Positions 11,068 to 20,825 of a DNA stretch of 64,000 bases are shown piece by piece. This DNA is from Breviolum minutum Mf 1.05b.01 (lineage: Eukaryota > Sar > Dinophyceae > Suessiales > Symbiodiniaceae), in the NCBI GenBank assembly GCA_000507305.1, contig DF241187.1:22502-86501 (forward strand), given 5' to 3'. Position 1 is the first letter of the stretch, and each line of letters starts with the position of its first letter. The notes beneath the pieces are model-generated. The model made no database searches. It was not told where the DNA came from and was given only the letters and a program-made list of their open reading frames with translations. A program made the translations under genes and the position numbers.

Positions 11068-11563
11068 AAAAAATTCCCTGGGGTGAGATAGGGGATGGGA
11101 AACACAACCCCGTTATATATAGGGATTGTAATTCATCAATATAAGGATCCTTATGAAACTAACCAGGATTCAATGGAAGTGAGAGGTTTTTTTTGTGGCT
11201 CACCTGGCAGGGAAGAATGAACGCAATTCCCCAAAAAGACGTTGTTCTACGGTATGAACCGTAAATAGGTGACAAGGGTGGTAAAACTTGAAGTTGTTTA
11301 ACTATTAGATGTTTTGAGGTGGGATTTTCCTGGGCTGATGCACGTGGATGTTTAAAAAACCATGTGTTTATTGAAGCCCTGCATGTGGACAGGAGATACA
11401 TATACACAGATATGCGCCAGTCTGCGCATATCTATATACATGACATATTTGTGTAATTCAGATACTTGTGTCATATGTACGTATGCTGTACCAAGATGCT
11501 GCCTGTAAGGAAACACTTTTATTATATTCTACCACCTACCCTTTGTTGGCACAAAACCCCAAG

Positions 11564-11659
11564 GTTGAAGCAAGATCTGAGTTGGGAGCACATGGGTGAA
11601 GAGGAACTTCGATCAGCTTCTTGTCACCAAAAATTCATGAAAATTCCGGGGCAAATCGG
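11564..11659 (+). CDS. SAP-like motif exon, paralogous to 13127
   Basis: The frame reads LKQDLSWEHMGEEELRSASC then HQKFMKIPGQIG, ending at a strong GTGAGT donor (11660). WEHMGEEELRSASC parallels WQHLDTEQLRKAC in the exon at 13127, so these look like duplicated SAP-like segments. The acceptor is probably CCCCAAG at 11557-11563. The antisense ORF at 11635-11919 overlaps only the edge. Confidence 0.6.
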
Positions 11660-12307
11660 GTGAGTTGTTGCTGGATTTGATAGGCTTGATGCACTAAAAT
11701 AGATTTGATAGGGTGGGATATGTAGATGAGGCTTGTTTTTTTGTCCTCTGAAGAGATTATCCAGATTTTGTCCATGGACAGCATGATGTTATCTTTTCTT
11801 GTTTTTTGCTGTGTTTGTTCCTTCTTCGGCGATGAAATCTTTGAACTCGAACATGCATTAAGAATATTTAGAAATGGCCAAACGTTTCCCAGGGTAAGAA
11901 ATGGATGTGAAGGGCGCAACGGTCATAGTGGTTTAATGTGATGATCGCAAATGTTGGAAGCTTGGGTAATTGGCGACCTTCTTAGGGCATTTGCGAATGT
12001 CAACTTGCTGTATAAGGCACGTTTGATGCTTATGCTGGATGTAGGTATAGTAGATCAGCCATGATAATTGCATGACTTGGCAACTCATTATCTCGGTGAG
12101 TTCTAATGACGTCATGAGACGTTACACCGCATGGATAGTTGAGATATGTTTGGACAGGGAAATCTGCAAAGTTCAGTTGTTTTTGAAGTTACTGAGATCT
12201 TCTTCCATTCACTGAGAATATCTCCCCTATAAACCATCCTCATTCCATGATTTCATGCGGCATGATTGCGCCACCCAACCGCATCACACAGATCAATTTG
12301 CTCGGAG

Positions 12308-12403
12308 GCTTGCGAAACTGAGGGCATTGCCCTTCCAGAAAGCCAGGAGGCGCCACTGCTTCTTCGAGCAATGCGTTCCAGACTGCGACAGGCGCGGTTG
12401 CAA
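12308..12403 (+). CDS. Candidate exon, frame ambiguous
   Basis: GC-rich block after CTCGGAG. Joined to the donor at 11660 the phase gives LAKLRALPFQKARRRHCFFE. The other open + frame gives ACETEGIALPESQEAPLLLR then AMRSRLRQARLQ. Both are protein-like, and the antisense is open too. Exon status is better supported than the frame. The end is uncertain (GA donor after CAA at 12403). Confidence 0.5.
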
Positions 12404-13126
12404 GATAGCTTCTCATGGGTCCAATGATAACGGTGAAAAACATGAAAAACTAAGGGAGAAATGCTGCTGGATGAGTCTTTCCGAGGAATTTACCACGCAA
12501 GTTCAGTTTCAATAATTTTCAGCAGGTGACAAATTTGACTGATGATCCGCATTGCTTAAATGGTTCCGTTTTCTTTTGAGGAGTGGGATTTCGATCCCTT
12601 TAGTGACTGGAAACCGGCATGAAGACTATGTGATTGGGCACAATATGGCACAATGATTGTATACAAGGCTGCTTATGAAAGTTGCAGCGGAAGATGCAGG
12701 AGAAAAAAATTGCTTTGATTTTTTTTGGTCAATCATAGTGGCGTCAAGTCATTTAAAAGCCCGACAGGTGGTTCAGTCAGGGAATTGGGAATTCTCCCTA
12801 AAATGCCTTTTAGTTTTGGTAATGCATCAGAATGTGCCGGATATGATTACTCACACTTCCGAGACCTTTGCAACAAAAACGATTTCCCCAACAAAAAAAG
12901 GGGTCACATTTTTGTGATGTGATGGTTTTTGTTCCTACCAGCCCTTTTTAGGACCGGCGATTTCTATATGGTCAAAAAACCCATACCATCTGTATGGTAT
13001 ATATATATATATTGTACACCTAAATTTTCCAGAAAAATCATCCAAATGTAGGAAAAGGATGGTGGTGGGAAATTCGAAACCTTCCACGACTTTCGGACGG
13101 TTTTTCCGCCATCCGGCCGTGTCGAG

Positions 13127-13199
13127 GCCTTGCGATGGCAACACCTCGACACGGAGCAGTTGCGCAAGGCTTGCGAGCTTCGACACTTCGACTTCATAG
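13127..13199 (+). CDS. SAP domain exon, first part (GC donor)
   Basis: The frame reads ALRWQHLDTEQLRKACELRH then FDFI plus one base. A GC donor (ATAG then GCGTCC) follows at 13200. Joined to 13925 it gives LRHFDFIGKDRSQLLQQL across the junction, a textbook SAP arrangement (L-x-x-x-C-x-x-x-x-h-x-x-x-G-x-K-x-x-L-x-x-x-L). The exon may start earlier than the GTCGAG acceptor, because the frame is open upstream to about 13093. Confidence 0.7.
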
Positions 13200-13924
13200 G
13201 CGTCCAAGGGCTTCATAGAGGGTGTTTCGGTGTCCCAAGAAGCTGGGGATTTTAAAAACGCTATTTACAAAAAAAACGAAAGAGCAAAGCTAAGTTGGAA
13301 AGAATGAATGTTTGAAAAATAGGATCATCGAAATCGATTAAAAGAGCCAATTGTACTTAAAGTCTCTAAGCTTTTCGGTTGAGGGGTGTAGTTTCAAGTG
13401 TTCGCACGCTCTTGATGCACTGCTTTTGAACTTGTGGGAAGATCCTAGAAATTCAAAGCAGCAAGCCTTTAACATAAGGATAGAGTGATGATATACGATT
13501 GTTGGTAGGATGACATCCTCCTCTATAAGATGCAATGGTGTCCCAGTTTGGTGCTGTCCTTTGTGGACGGTGGTAAACTGAGGTTTGATATGCAATATCT
13601 TTCGGCTTTCACTGTATGTTTGGGTCGTTTCCCTCCCACTTGATTTGGATTACTTGTAGATAAGTCCATTGGAGATGATAGGAACAAAAAGGCAGAATCC
13701 AGAATCAAAAATGTGACAAAAAGAACTACTGTACTTCTCCATGTGTCATGGCTTAGAACGATGACATGCCATGTTTGAATACCATGACTGTCATGGCCAC
13801 GATTACACCCAAAAAAAAACTAAGTAAGATTTTTCCCCTGAAAAGATGCTCACAGAAAACTTTCAAGATGCATTTCGGGAGCACTCAAAAAATTTCATCC
13901 CAGCAACTTCCGGTGGGTTGCCAG

Positions 13925-13983
13925 GTAAAGACCGTAGCCAACTTTTGCAGCAGTTGCGCTCCTTCAAGGTTCCTCCGATCAGG
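13925..13983 (+). CDS. SAP domain exon, second part
   Basis: TTGCCAG ends at 13924. GT joins the G at 13199 to give GKDRSQLLQQLRSFKVPPIR, followed by GT at 13984. A competing frame over the same block (VALLQGSSDQGLMKVYRKA) runs to a consensus GTAAGT donor at 14010, so alternative splicing or a different model is possible. I prefer the SAP reading because the join restores the motif. Confidence 0.6.
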
Positions 13984-14103
13984 GTTTGATGAAGGTTTAC
14001 CGGAAGGCGGTAAGTTTGGTCCGACCATTTCGGGGCCGTGTTGCGCAGGGACATGGTGACTTGGGAAGTTCATATTTGTTTTGTTTTTTGTAAATATACA
14101 TTC

Positions 14104-14150
14104 ATATATATATATATATATACTGCATATATTTATATATATATATATGT
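14104..14150. repeat. (TA)n microsatellite
   Basis: Two TA runs separated by TACTGCATATATTTA. Others of the same kind lie near 10761, 13001, 16226-16260, 18748, 19555, 28664, 53385, 57421 and 62600. Confidence 0.8.
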
Positions 14151-14701
14151 GTGTTTATTTGCATGTATCACACAATATACACCATTTGCTTCAACTAAAC
14201 TAGGTAAGATACTGGTAGCCACCACAGAAAATCTACCATCAAAATGGCATTGAAATACCATCCAAAATAGGTGAAAACCTTTCGATGATTTCCATGATTT
14301 CCCCTGGGGTCGTTGGGTCGTTGTCGAGGTTATACCACAGCCAAAGTCGAGCCCTAAAGTAGAGCCAAGGTGCGGGTTTGTTGGAAGGGTGTTTCACACC
14401 GCATGGATGATGTAGTTTTGGTGGTGCAAAAAAAGCGGCATTTTCGCGTTTTTTTCTCCCAAAAAAAGAAGCAATTGGAAGATGTTTCTTTGTCATTAGT
14501 TTTATTATGTTGTCTATTTGTATTTACAAATGCGATTTTCTCAAATTGAAGTTGTTGAATCTGCTTGAAAACATCATAGTGCATGCAGATTTTAGACGAT
14601 TTTAGAATTATTACTTGTGATAGTTCTTGGTACACTTTCGAAATGCATGGGTGTCATCCCCTGGTATGTGGATCCCTTGGAACTCAAATTTCCATTGCCA
14701 G

Positions 14702-14756
14702 GAGAGCCTCCGCCAAGTCCAGTGCGAGCCGTCGTGCGGCGCCATCACCCGAGGAG
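14702..14756 (+). CDS. Candidate short exon, Ser/Arg-rich
   Basis: CCATTGCCAG ends at 14701 and GAGGAG then gtttgg follows at 14757. All three frames are open; RASAKSSASRRAAPSPEE and ESLRQVQCEPSCGAITRG are the best. A local GC peak and good splice signals support an exon, but the frame is undecided. Confidence 0.5.
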
Positions 14757-14997
14757 GTTTGGTGATGGTCGATGGCTCATGGGATAGGCATCTTAGGCGT
14801 GATAGTATATCAAGCCAAGCAGTCCATTGGGATAAAGGGAAGCATGTGGTGTTCAAGAATGATGATGTTACTTTACAGTTGCATGGTTCTTCTTTCAACT
14901 ATTTTTGTTTGGCCAGGTTTATGATGCTTGTAGGAAAAATTTGACAACCCAACAGCCGACCGAAAAATGGGTGTTTTTGTTGATTCAGGATATTCAG

Positions 14998-15056
14998 GAT
15001 GGCACGGGTGATTATCCAAGCTGGATGAGCGAACGGCTACGAAAGGCTTGTGCCAA
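14998..15056 (+). CDS. Candidate exon, SAP-like helix
   Basis: TATTCAG ends at 14997. The frame reads DGTGDYPSWMSERLRKACAK, then a GT donor (AA then gtatct at 15057). WMSERLRKACAK parallels LDTEQLRKACEL at 13127. The frame stays open downstream (YLWMDGKS), so the donor is not certain. Confidence 0.55.
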
Positions 15057-15608
15057 GTATCTTTGGATGGATGGGAAATCAGGATCAACCGGGCTTCCCC
15101 CTATTTTCCCCGTCCCCCGATATGAGGGCCCAGTAGCACCTCATATGTTTTATGTAAGGAAAGTAGTCGTCATGGAATGAATATATAAACAGCCGTGAGG
15201 AACACTGACATTTCAGGTTGGTAGAACATCGTGAAATTCATTTAGAACTGTGTCAGATTGCACACTATTCTGAAGTCCCTCGGAAAGGACAAGGATTGGT
15301 AGACGAGTTATGCTGGACCAATTGCAGAACGCTGAAAACGTAACACCACACACGGATAAAAACAATTGCCATAGTTCATAGGAAATACCCTTTTCAAAGC
15401 ACCATTTTTTCAGTAGCAATTCGTCAAATTTCTAGGATGTACTGTAAATGATTGTTTTTTTGATGTCTCCTTGGAAGGAGGCACCTTCAGTTTTGGTGCC
15501 TTTTTTTCACCAGGAAAAAACGGGGATCCTCCAAAACTACCCGGGGAAATTTTCCGCAAAAAAAAATCAGAGAAGAAAACTTTGGTTGGAGAAATGTCAT
15601 TTTTGTGT

Positions 15609-15719
15609 TTACACTCCCTGACACTGACATAGCCCCTGAAAAGGGATGGTTGGAATACTACTTTCCGTTTGGGAAGGACTATTTTCAGCCAGGTGCTATG
15701 TTAGTTTCAGGGAGGGTAG
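15609..15719. repeat. Inverted-repeat element family C
   Basis: TTACACTCCCTGACACTGAC at the left; GCTATGTTAGTTTCAGGGAG then GGTAGA at the right. The interior GGTTGGAATACTACTTTCCG is shared with 31119-31239. Confidence 0.75.
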
Positions 15720-16011
15720 ATATTTTTGGCATAAGTTTCCATGCCATGATGACACCATCTCCCTGAACTTCCCAATCACATTCCAACATCTCTGCTTGGA
15801 AATGTGGTGCGATTTGCAGACCAAGAATCCCAGGTATCCCAACTTCTCTGGGAACTTTGTACAAGAAATGGAAGAGCCTTGGCCACAAAAAGCGGATTTC
15901 AAATATGTTTTGTATTTTTTCGTTTATGGTGGTTAGGGCGCACAGTATAAGCACCTTGCATATGTATAGGCAGAGCATGAGAAGCTCAATGTGGGGATAC
16001 TTGTTGTCTAG

Positions 16012-16066
16012 CCGACGCCGTACCGAGGAGTGGAGTGTGCAGGCCTGCAGGGAACTGATGTGTTAG
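16012..16066 (+). CDS. Exon ending in a GA donor, bounded by a direct repeat
   Basis: GTTGTCTAG ends at 16011. The frame reads PTPYRGVECAGLQGTDVLG across the junction with 16326. The exon ends TTAG and the intron starts GAGACC. The 10 bases TTAGGAGACC (16063-16072) recur exactly at 16322-16331 at the acceptor, so the join is ambiguous only within the repeat and restores the frame (GTDVLGDQPAHLLALVQEL). A competing frame reads RRRTEEWSVQACRELMC then stop. Confidence 0.6.
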
Positions 16067-16325
16067 GAGACCTCAAGGTATGTACCTAGTAGTAAGGATG
16101 GGTTATTGTAATTGATGCGTTTTAAAGGCACCAATTTTCCTCGGAAAATTATTTACTTTGCTGGTGAAGACACAGTTTGGTGGGACATGTTAGGACCAAT
16201 TTACAGTATAGATAGATATACGTGTATATATATATTGCAGTATGTATATATATATATATTGCAACCTGTGGTTTCCATATGATGTTTGTCTTTCATTCGG
16301 GGATGATACCCAGCAAACTTCTTAG

Positions 16326-16396
16326 GAGACCAACCTGCCCACCTCCTGGCGTTGGTACAGGAGTTGCCAAGCAGTTTTCTCCAGCCAGGATGTTGA
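16326..16396 (+). CDS. Exon joined to 16012, possibly terminal
   Basis: CTTCTTAG ends at 16325. With the G at 16066 the frame reads GDQPAHLLALVQELPSSFLQ, PGC and TGA at 16394-16396. It may end earlier at a GA donor (CAGCCAG then GATGTT). It could be the last exon of the SAP-like gene, since the J-domain gene starts about 600 bp on. Confidence 0.55.
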
Positions 16397-16971
16397 GATG
16401 TACCTTTATTCCAATGGCTTCTTGCGCCCAAAAAAAGCGACGGCTGGGGGGGCTCAGAGGGAGAGAGTCCGATGCAATGGTGCACTGGCGGTGTGACTTA
16501 CAGGGAGAACCAACCAAAGTGCAATGCTTTGCCGGAACCGAATGAGTGGTTAAAAGCAATGGAAAGCTACACCCCCAAAGAATGGCTACCTGTAATAGGT
16601 CAGTTTTGCTTGCCATTATTGAGTGGTGACTCATTGGTTTTAAACAAAGTTCATCCTTTTCGAAAGGGCGTTCAATTCCGTTAATGGAGGCATGGTATTC
16701 ACTTTCGAGTGGTTTTGCGTGGTAGTTCTCCAAGACGATTGGCAAATGTTTGAGCATCTCACTTGGTTTCTTTCGCCTCCAAAAATCCGATGTTACTGCA
16801 ATTTTCCATTGAGCAAACCAAATAAACAAATATATCTTCATCAAGGCTATAAATTTATTTGCATCCCACTGTCAAGTCTATTGACTTGGAGTTTTAGTTT
16901 GATATGTTGTTTCATCATGGCGCCAACATCCCTACTACGGGCCGCTTCACCACGAAGCCATGAGTCATGAG

Positions 16972-17052
16972 GCCCGGCGCAGCGTTCCACGTGCGGTGCT
17001 GCGTGCACATTATCAGCTGCTGGGCTTGGAGGAAGGCGCTAATGCCACTGAG
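16972..17052 (+). CDS. J-domain protein exon 1 (helix I)
   Basis: The frame reads ARRSVPRAVLRAHYQLLGLE then EGANATE. HYQLLGLEEGA is the typical beginning of a J domain (helix I and turn). The frame is open upstream with an ATG at 16960 (MSHEARRS), so this may be the start exon. The intron begins with GC (GAG then GCGTTTTG). J proteins stimulate the ATPase of Hsp70 partners; the compartment cannot be told from this part. Confidence 0.75.
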
Positions 17053-17869
17053 GCGTTTTGGGGCGGGACGTTGGTCTTTTGGGAACTGCTGGTGACGTGT
17101 GCTTTGAAACAGATGTTCTTTTTTTATCCCCCCTCCAAATTTCAACTGCAAAATGGGGGCTCTAAAAAATGTGTTTTTTGGGGGGGGGTCTTTTTTTTGG
17201 GGGGGGGGAGGTTGTACAATAGGAGTGGTGGAAGGAATCTGAAAAAAATGATGGTTGGGAAGGAGGGATATTTAATATGATGGGTCCTTTTTTGTAGAAC
17301 AAGAATTGAGTGGAAGGTTCATAATGTTGCCTTTCATGTTGTAGTTTCTTGTTTCTCTGGTGGCGGGCCACGTTGTAGCCCAAAAATAACTTTGACACAT
17401 CCATGTTGCAAAGGGCTAGATTTCATGGCATCAAACCCAATGAACTTCCATCATCGAAACCAGTAGGCACGGCACAAGCAACTACAAAACCCGACTGTAT
17501 GATGATGTTGATCTGACACATGAGACGGATAGGTGGAGCAGTTTCACAGAAGGATGGATTTTAGCATCAATGGAGATAGGTATGTTGTAGTTGGATGATT
17601 TCTTTCTCAGGGACAAAAAAGAGAGAGAGAGAGAGGCAGAGAGAGAACGGAAACACAATGGAATCAGAGTGGGATATGTCCGGTGCTTCATTAAAAACGC
17701 AAGTTGTTCAATTCAAGTGGGGCACAGTCCATGGATGATCATACCAAGAAAGGTCTAACTTTCCTGACAGTTTTGATAGGGCTGATAGCGAGCCTAGATC
17801 AACAGACTTCCGCATGTTGTTTCAAAGAGAATCAGCTAGTGTCCCAAATCCCTTGACATCTCTGGTGAG

Positions 17870-17944
17870 ATCCGAAAAGCATACCGTCGCCTGGCCCTCA
17901 TCTACCATCCGGACAAGAACCCGGAAGATCCGGACGCCGCAGCG
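17870..17944 (+). CDS. J-domain protein exon 2 (helix II, HPD motif)
   Basis: TGGTGAG ends at 17869. There are 25 codons in phase 0: [20 protein letters not shown] then PDAAA. The catalytic HPD tripeptide is at 17906-17914, preceded by the basic helix II. The next intron begins with GA (GCG then GAGTCT). GT would be possible two bases later, but that join does not keep the frame. The phase matches exons 1 and 3. Confidence 0.88.
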
Positions 17945-18413
17945 GAGTCTTGGCTTGCTTACGGGTAGATTTACTCGACTATAGCCAGTTGGTTGGTTCA
18001 AGGAGACATACGCAGAGTATGAGATATTATCGGCAAAAAAGATTATTTTGGAATATTTTTGATATTTCTTGGACAATATATGGGGAGCTATACTTAAGAT
18101 ATCTTAAGATGTGTTGTTTTGGCACAACTTACATGGTCCCGACTAGTAGTCTTTGTTGGGACCCTGGCAGTTGGGGTGTGGTGATTCTCCTGAATCTCTG
18201 ACTTGAACTCAAATCCAGTGGCATATAGTTCTTCGGTTTAGGTTGGAAAATCGTGTAGGGAGATCCCCATTTTGTGTGTGATGTTTTTTTTTATGTCTAT
18301 GTTTGACCATTTATGCAGGTAACTGAACACAGATGTCTCTATCCAGAACGACGATTCAAACTCAAACACTAGATCCCTTTTTTTGGTTGCTGTCCTCGAT
18401 TTTTAACATCCAG

Positions 18414-18455
18414 GAAACCTTTCGGCGCTTGGCTGAAGCCTATGAAGTCTTAACA
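18414..18455 (+). CDS. J-domain protein exon 3 (helix III)
   Basis: AACATCCAG ends at 18413. The frame reads ETFRRLAEAYEVLT, helix III of the J domain (F-x-x-h-x-x-A-Y-E-V-L). A GC donor (ACA then GCGAAT) at 18456 is the best end, because the frame otherwise stops at 18486. The exons encoding the C-terminal part were not found with confidence. Confidence 0.8.
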
Positions 18456-18484
18456 GCGAATCTCAACGTGGAGGATGTGGCAGG

Positions 18485-18889
18485 TTGACTCGCGACACTT
18501 GCGAGGACCAAAAAGATGAACATTCCGAAAAAATCGTGTTTTCTCCTTCCCGGGAACGAGACAAAAAAAGCATCAAAAATTATGTGCCACTTTTCAGTGG
18601 AAGGTTTTTGTTGCACGTGGATTCATTGCTTCCCAGGAGTTTGCACGAAACCTTTGACCTTTTGAGAGCTTCAATGCGGGGCATTTCTTTGAAGAAACCT
18701 TGTTTGATCTTGATGCATGGTGTGATACATGAAAAAAAAAAAATAATATATATATATATACATCTGTGTGTAGGATACCATGTTTTTTTAAAGCTACACA
18801 TGCACTTGTACAATTATGCTCAAAGATCCTCCCCCAAAAAAAAGACAACATACTTTTTGCCAGAGGGTATTGAGGAATATCTGGAATAG
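18485..18889 (+). other. Open frame downstream of the J domain, coding status unclear
   Basis: A 134-codon open frame follows J exon 3 and includes RSLHETFDLLRASMRG at 18640-18684, with plausible acceptors (CTTTTCAG at 18597, TTCCCAG at 18637). It also runs through a TA microsatellite (IIYIYIH), and much of it is AT-rich, so a continuous exon is unlikely. One or two short exons may be hidden here. Confidence 0.3.
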
Positions 18890-19263
18890 GTTCTCTAAAA
18901 AAAGAGCCTTCTTGATTTGCTCATTGGACTCCCAGGTTGCACACGTGGCAGGAAAAACTTGATGCACAGTATTTGGGTGCTAAGCCTTTTAAGTTAGGCA
19001 TGCAGAGATGAAAATTCTGACAACACAATTGGCACCCACATAATATATGGAAGTCTTAATACAAATCTCTTATAGGGGAGTATGTCAACACAATTCTTTC
19101 GTTTCTTTGCCAGAGATCATTGAAGCCGTTGGTTCACAAGTTTCGGGCATGGCTTGTTGTGATATGTTTTGATTGCATACCGCACACCGGAACCCACACT
19201 ATCGTGTCAATCCAGGTGATTTTTGTGGTACGTCATGTAGCGGGGAATCCTCTAGAAAAAACC

Positions 19264-19367
19264 TGATACTGTTGATGGAAGAAATCCGACTAACCACTTA
19301 AGTTTGGTAGTATATCCCATCATTTACAGGGTTTTTTACATCCCAGGTGGTGCAGGATGTCTTCCAA
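19264..19367. repeat. Inverted-repeat element family A, right end decayed
   Basis: GATACTGTTGATGGAAGAAA at the left, interior TTTACAGGGTTTTTTACATC and CCCAGGTGGTGCAGG; the right end is truncated to GTCTTCC. Confidence 0.7.
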
Positions 19368-19843
19368 CCATATTATTTTACTTCATGAAAGATGACTTTA
19401 TTTTCCTATGATTCTTAGCAAGTGCTCCAACACTTGCCTTAATCGGAATCAAAGCCTAGTTTCTTCCTGAATCTAGCAGCTGCAGACCTGAAAACGATAG
19501 AAATTAGGTTATTCAGTTTTCTTTTTGTAAACTGTATGGTAGAGAACACATAAATATATATATATATATGCTTCCGTGTCCCGTGTTGCCTGTCNCGACG
19601 CGGCAGCATATATACATGCTTATATAAACAAATAAGTATTATATATTTACCCAAAAAAAATGTCTGTAAACCTTTCCCTTTTGGGGACTTCTCTGTTTCA
19701 ACTTCCTTGGCGTTTAAATCGCTGTTTTTTTGCTCCAGGTTCGACCTCCATCAGCTCCATGTCCTAGGTGGAAAGTTGTTGGGGGATGGGGGGTGCCAAC
19801 ATGAGGAAACAAACGCCCAAAGGGAATATGAAGGGATTATGAA

Positions 19844-19972
19844 CAATACGGTTTGATGGTTCAGAAATCCCAAACAACCAATTGATATGGTAAATGTGAA
19901 CCATTGTTTTTTACAAGGTTCTCCAACCATCCCAGGTGGTTGTTTGGGATTTCTTCCATCAAACCGTATGTT
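19844..19972. repeat. Inverted-repeat element family A, variant ends
   Basis: Left AATACGGTTTGATGG, right CCATCAAACCGTATGTT. The right block CCCAGGTGGTTGTTTGGGAT is identical to the family. The end variant CGGTTTGATGG, in place of CTGTTGATGG, occurs on both sides, so the two ends changed together. Confidence 0.75.
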
Positions 19973-20138
19973 GAATCTTAGGTATTAAAGGTTGGCTATG
20001 GTTGTTGGGTTTTTGTTTGGATTTTCAAGGGGTTGATTTGATGAAAGAGCGGAAATGGGGAAGTTGGAGCGAAAAAAAAGAACCTACGAAGTTTGACTTG
20101 GGAAGTTCATGTTCAACGTTGAAAATGTGATCACAACT

Positions 20139-20250
20139 ATAGGTGGTGGCAACTCAAATATCTTGTATTTTTCCCCCTGAAGCCTGGGGGAAATGATCCA
20201 AATTTGAGGAGCATATTTTTCAAATGGGTTGGTGTAAAACCACCAACTAG
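20139..20250. repeat. Inverted-repeat element family B
   Basis: ATAGGTGGTGGCAACTCAAA at the left; AAACCACCAACTAG at the right. The central GGGGGAAATGATCCAAATTT matches other copies. Confidence 0.8.
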
Positions 20251-20749
20251 ACAATGTTTGAGTAGCTTGATTTGTTGATATAAAAAGAAATCCGCGCCAC
20301 TTGATGGTGCTTTTCTGAGGAACAAAGCATATGATGAGATGCTGATGGGGGTAAAAGTGATGCAGTCTTCTTTCCAAAAATATCATGAAAGTCTCCGAAT
20401 GATTTTTGTTTTTGTTTGAGCCCTCCAAGATGGACCTGGCATAAAACAAGATAAAAAGTAGCGTTTTTGAGGAGAGACGACCTTAGGGTGATTCCATGCA
20501 GGAATTTTGGAAACCTTCCCAAGCCCACGGTTTTACCTCGCATCACTTCGGCGATGTAAATGGTGTGTGATGGATAGCGATGCTATATACGTGGGTGATG
20601 ATTGAAAAATCATATCATTTGATTATATAGTATCAGTATTAGTTATTATGGAACCCTCGTTATTAATATCACCTATGATTTATACTTGTTTTAATGGTCC
20701 GATTCCATTGCGACCCAGACATCGTCCATGACATCTATTTTGTCTGCAG

Positions 20750-20825
20750 GTCGGTTTCTTCTTCACGCCGCAAGGAGAGCCTGCATGAGGTGGCAAGGGA
20801 ACGCCATACTTTTAAAGCCAAATGA
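20750..20825 (+). CDS. Candidate terminal exon, Ser/Arg-rich C-terminus
   Basis: TTGTCTGCAG ends at 20749. The frame reads SVSSSRRKESLHEVARERHT then FKAK and TGA at 20823-20825. An internal GT donor (GAG then gtggca at 20790) would shorten it. The RRxS-type composition suggests a phosphorylatable tail. No family recognised. Confidence 0.55.

Larger units (their letters stand above)
18890..20749. other. Gene-poor stretch with inverted-repeat elements
   Basis: No supported exon. It contains two family A copies, one family B copy, a TA run near 19555-19570 and an ambiguous base at 19595 inside a short GC-rich patch. The antisense ORFs near 20084-20546 overlap the family B element and are not credible genes. 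Confidence 0.5.

Noticed and set aside
12585-12610. GGGATTTCGATCCC, tRNA T-arm-like
   Set aside because: No acceptor stem, anticodon arm or D arm can be drawn around it.
20084-20546. Antisense ORFs of 62-121 codons
   Set aside because: They include the family B element at 20139-20250 and show no domain or splice support.
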